7,524 bases of DNA from an uncultured Planctomycetaceae bacterium (GTDB taxonomy: Bacteria > Planctomycetota > Planctomycetia > Pirellulales > Lacipirellulaceae), in the NCBI GenBank assembly GCA_937860165.1, contig CALMBE010000780.1, positions 1 through 7,524 of the forward strand. Direction: 5' to 3'. This document shows positions 5,384 to 7,524 of the stretch, piece after piece. Each line of letters opens with the position of its first letter. Positions within the stretch are counted from its first letter, which is position 1. The notes below the pieces were generated by a model. That model saw only the letters and a list, made by a program, of their open reading frames with translations, made no database searches and was not told where the DNA came from. Position numbers and translations under genes: made by a program.

Positions 5384-7524
5384 ATGCGCAAGACAACCGA
5401 TCAACGATTCGCTTGGAAAGGTACCTTCGAAACGCTCGAAGATCGCCGGCTCATGTCTGCTGATCCCGTCTTGGGCGGATCGATCGAACATCATAGTTTT
5501 TTTGAGGATGAACTCCCACCACTGGAACACCACTTGGTCTCGGGCCCAGATTTCTGGATTGACCCCACAGACGAGTTCACACTTTCCGAACAAATTGATC
5601 AAGTTGAACAAACGCTTTCCAGTGCTCACGGCACCACTGGCTTGAATCAGGTGGTGGCCGACTACGGATTTACGGGCATCGGTCAAACAGTGGCCGTAAT
5701 CGACAGCGGAATCGCCTACGATCACTTCGCGCTCGGTGGTGGCTTCGGGGCCAACTACCGCGTCGTTGGAGGCTGGGACTTCACCGGCGAGAACGACGCA
5801 AATCCCTACGACGATGGCACGGCGGGTTCCCACGGGACGCATGTGTCGGGCATCATCGGCGGCAGCGCGGGGACAGATCGTGGTGTTGCCCCCGGGGTTG
5901 ATTTTGTGGGGCTCCGAGTCTTCGACGACTCCGGAGCAGGCTACTTTAGCTGGGTCGAGAATGCCTTACGATGGGTTCATACTAACCGCAACGCTTTTGA
6001 AAATCCGATCACGGCCGTCAATCTCTCCTTGGGGGTAGCCTCTTGGAATGGGGTCACCGTGCCAAGTTGGTCGACCCTCGAAGACGAATTCGCACAACTG
6101 GAGGCGGATGGAATCTTTGTGGCGGTATCGGCTGGTAATAGCTATGCCACTTTCAACGCACCCGGGCTGGGATATCCCGCCGCGAGCCCTTATGTGGTCC
6201 CCGTGATGTCGGTTACAGACGCCGGAGTGCTCGCGAGCTATAGCCAGCGAGCGACGAACGCCATTGCCGCCCCCGGCTCGTCGATTCGCAGCACGGTTCC
6301 CGATTACAAGGGCAACAACAACGGTATCGCCGATGACTACGCCGTATTCTCAGGTACGAGTATGGCTTCGCCTTACATTGCCGGGGCCAGCGTGTTGATT
6401 CGCCAGGCAATGGAGTTCGTCGGTCAAACGAACATCACGCAAGACATGATTTACAACCACATGATGGCCACCGGAACGGCGTTCTTCGACACCGCTACGA
6501 GCCTCACGTATAAACGGCTCAACCTCGAGGCGGCGATCGATGCCCTGATGCCAACGGATGATTATGGATCTACTTTAGCTACTGCCTTTAATCTCGGTAC
6601 ACTCAGCAGCTCTGCCACTCGCAGTGGTGTCATCAGCACGCTCAACGATGTCGACTACTTCAAATTCACCGCCGGGGCAAATGGAACGGCAACCCTGGTC
6701 TCGTCGAACATGACCCACGAATTCGATGCGTCCTGGACCGTTTCCGGTGCCACGGGGACCGTAAGTGGATCGCAGGGACAAGTATTTTCGTTCGACGTTG
6801 TGGCAGGACAAACATACACGGTGGGTATGTCCTCGAGCGGAGGACTTGGCTATTACGACCTGACTGCAACTGCGGAGAGCTCGTTTACCTACACGGATTG
6901 GGGTTCCGTTTCGTACTCGCAACTTTCGGGACTCTCCGTCACCGGTGAAAACTGGTATCGAGTGCAGGCCACTCAATCAGGCTACATGACGGTCGAGAGC
7001 ATGTTTGCCGCTCAAAGTGGACAAGTCAATTTGCAGCTCTACAATTCGACCATGCAGATGATCGACGTCGGCAATGCCGTCAACGGTACCTCACGCGTCG
7101 ATGCCTACGCCACGGCCGGCCAAGAGTTTTTTGTACGTGTTCTGGGTACGAATAGCGATGTGGACTACCGGCTGAGCAATTTGGTTTCCGTCTCGGGCAC
7201 GACGGTCAACGTCGCGGGAACCACTGGCAACGATACGTTCACTTTTGCCGCTGGCAATACACACACGGTCACGGTCAACGGCATCAACGACGCCCCGGCG
7301 CTGGCCGCAGGATTCGCCTCCATGTCGCCGGCAACCGCCGCCGACATCAGCCGCACCGCCGCCGACCTGGTGTTCCAGGGCGCGGCGCTGATGCCGGTGG
7401 CGGCGGCCATTCGCACGGCCCGACTGGCGAACCGGCTGGTCAGGCAGAATTTCGCGTTGGCGCTGATCTACAACCTGATCGCCAAGCTCGAGTACCTCCA
7501 CCTCGTCGAGATCGGGGATGCCCC
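5384..7524 (+). CDS. Secreted subtilisin-like serine protease (S8), open at window end; 3' part appears chimeric
   Basis: 713 codons are open to the window end. Residues 1-27 carry no classical signal peptide but do carry LEDRRLMSADP, the planctomycete LEPR-xLL-type N-terminal motif of large exported proteins. The S8 domain spans about 85-390, with Asp107 (VAVIDSGI), His150 (SHGTHVSG), oxyanion Asn252 (VSAGNS) and Ser326 (GTSMASP), so the catalytic triad is complete. Two PPC-like beta domains follow (about 391-497 and 505-600), then TTVNVAGTTGNDTFTFAAG, a repeat seen in planctomycete surface proteins. From about residue 633 (base 7280) the sequence is no longer protease-like but P-type ATPase-like, so the real C-terminus is probably missing. 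The ATG at 5384 is chosen for the GAGGG 7 bases upstream and the motif spacing. It likely acts outside the cytoplasm on proteins; substrate unknown. Confidence 0.9.
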   Translation, partial: MRKTTDQRFAWKGTFETLEDRRLMSADPVLGGSIEHHSFFEDELPPLEHHLVSGPDFWIDPTDEFTLSEQIDQVEQTLSSAHGTTGLNQVVADYGFTGIGQTVAVIDSGIAYDHFALGGGFGANYRVVGGWDFTGENDANPYDDGTAGSHGTHVSGIIGGSAGTDRGVAPGVDFVGLRVFDDSGAGYFSWVENALRWVHTNRNAFENPITAVNLSLGVASWNGVTVPSWSTLEDEFAQLEADGIFVAVSAGNSYATFNAPGLGYPAASPYVVPVMSVTDAGVLASYSQRATNAIAAPGSSIRSTVPDYKGNNNGIADDYAVFSGTSMASPYIAGASVLIRQAMEFVGQTNITQDMIYNHMMATGTAFFDTATSLTYKRLNLEAAIDALMPTDDYGSTLATAFNLGTLSSSATRSGVISTLNDVDYFKFTAGANGTATLVSSNMTHEFDASWTVSGATGTVSGSQGQVFSFDVVAGQTYTVGMSSSGGLGYYDLTATAESSFTYTDWGSVSYSQLSGLSVTGENWYRVQATQSGYMTVESMFAAQSGQVNLQLYNSTMQMIDVGNAVNGTSRVDAYATAGQEFFVRVLGTNSDVDYRLSNLVSVSGTTVNVAGTTGNDTFTFAAGNTHTVTVNGINDAPALAAGFASMSPATAADISRTAADLVFQGAALMPVAAAIRTARLANRLVRQNFALALIYNLIAKLEYLHLVEIGDA
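7280..7483 (+). other. Fragment of a P1B-type copper ATPase (CcoI/FixI-like), fused in-frame to the subtilase
   Basis: These 68 codons read GINDAPALAAGFASMSPATA, then ADISRTAADLVFQGAALMPV, ending RLVRQNFALALIYNLIA. GDGINDAPAL is the hinge motif of P-type ATPases; here the preceding residues are VNG from the protease side. The SPATAADIS/TAADLVF stretch and the RQNFALALIYN start of a C-terminal membrane helix fit copper-exporting ATPases, especially the CcoI/FixI type of proteobacteria. Codon ends differ: by hand count 62 of 68 codons end in G or C here, against 46 of 68 in the preceding 68 codons. A working ATPase would need everything upstream of this hinge, so the piece is non-functional as an ATPase. 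Misassembly or a chimeric clone is the likeliest source. Confidence 0.8.
7484..7524 (+). other. Terminal 41 bases of uncertain origin
   Basis: After YNLIA, CcoI/FixI-type ATPases normally continue with a V-P-L-A-type membrane helix. Here the frame reads KLEYLHLVEIGDA, which is charged and does not form a membrane segment. Either a second join lies near 7481-7486 or sequence quality falls off at the contig end. Neither strand gives a recognisable protein over so short a stretch. Confidence 0.4.

Noticed and set aside
5378..5842. 154-aa minus-strand open frame opposite the subtilase N-terminus.
   Set aside because: Antisense shadow of the catalytic domain in high-GC DNA; the plus-strand frame has complete S8 motifs.
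7250..7310. VTVNGINDAPAL resembles the end of a VCBS/cadherin-like repeat (V-T-V-x-G-T-N-D-A-P).
   Set aside because: The residues after it (SPATAADIS, TAADLVFQG, RQNFALALIYN) match a P1B ATPase C-terminus and not another beta repeat; the resemblance comes from the join itself.
7091..7501. Minus-strand open frame of 136 aa at the window end.
   Set aside because: Antisense to both the beta domain and the ATPase fragment; Arg/Gly/Gln-rich, as expected for a shadow of GC-rich codons.

Overview
The window looks like planctomycete DNA, probably Pirellulales-like. Three things point there: a DUF1559 pseudopilin-like protein, a serine/threonine kinase with an N-terminal multi-pass membrane domain, and a subtilase with the N-terminal LEDRRLMSADP motif typical of planctomycete exported proteins. 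No rRNA, tRNA, CRISPR array or intact insertion sequence was seen. Both ends cut through genes. The last ~245 bases look foreign, so this is probably a whole contig from a draft or metagenomic assembly.

Layout. (1) 1-912 (+): DUF1559 protein lacking its extreme N-terminus. (2) 920-1019: first copy of a palindromic REP-like repeat, then about 245 bases with no convincing gene. (3) 1266-1945 (+): hicA-hicB toxin-antitoxin pair, with a candidate promoter and palindromic operator just upstream. (4) 1963-2049: second, better-formed copy of the repeat, lying between two convergent operons. (5) 3041-2055 (-): vapB-like antitoxin, PIN-domain (VapC-like) toxin and XRE-family regulator, tightly packed as one operon. 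Its candidate promoter has a perfect inverted repeat in the 17-bp spacer. (6) 4823-3117 (-): membrane-anchored Ser/Thr kinase. (7) 4824-5383: 560-bp divergent intergenic region with a long inverted repeat. (8) 5384-7524 (+): secreted subtilisin-family protease with two PPC-like beta domains, open at the window end.

How the parts relate. The centre, about 1.3-3.1 kb, is a compact toxin-antitoxin cluster: one HicAB pair facing one VapBC pair with an extra HTH gene, separated by a repeat that could act as a bidirectional 3' boundary. The flanking DUF1559, kinase and subtilase genes belong to expanded planctomycete families and have no evident functional link to the cluster.

Most striking anomaly. 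After the subtilase's second beta domain, at about 7280, the reading frame changes in-frame into the C-terminal part of a P1B-type (CcoI/FixI-like) copper ATPase, from its GINDAPAL hinge through RQNFALALIYNLIA. G/C-ending codons rise sharply at the same point. The last ~41 bases no longer fit the ATPase either. A chimeric assembly is the likeliest explanation, so the native 3' end of the subtilase is probably not in this window.
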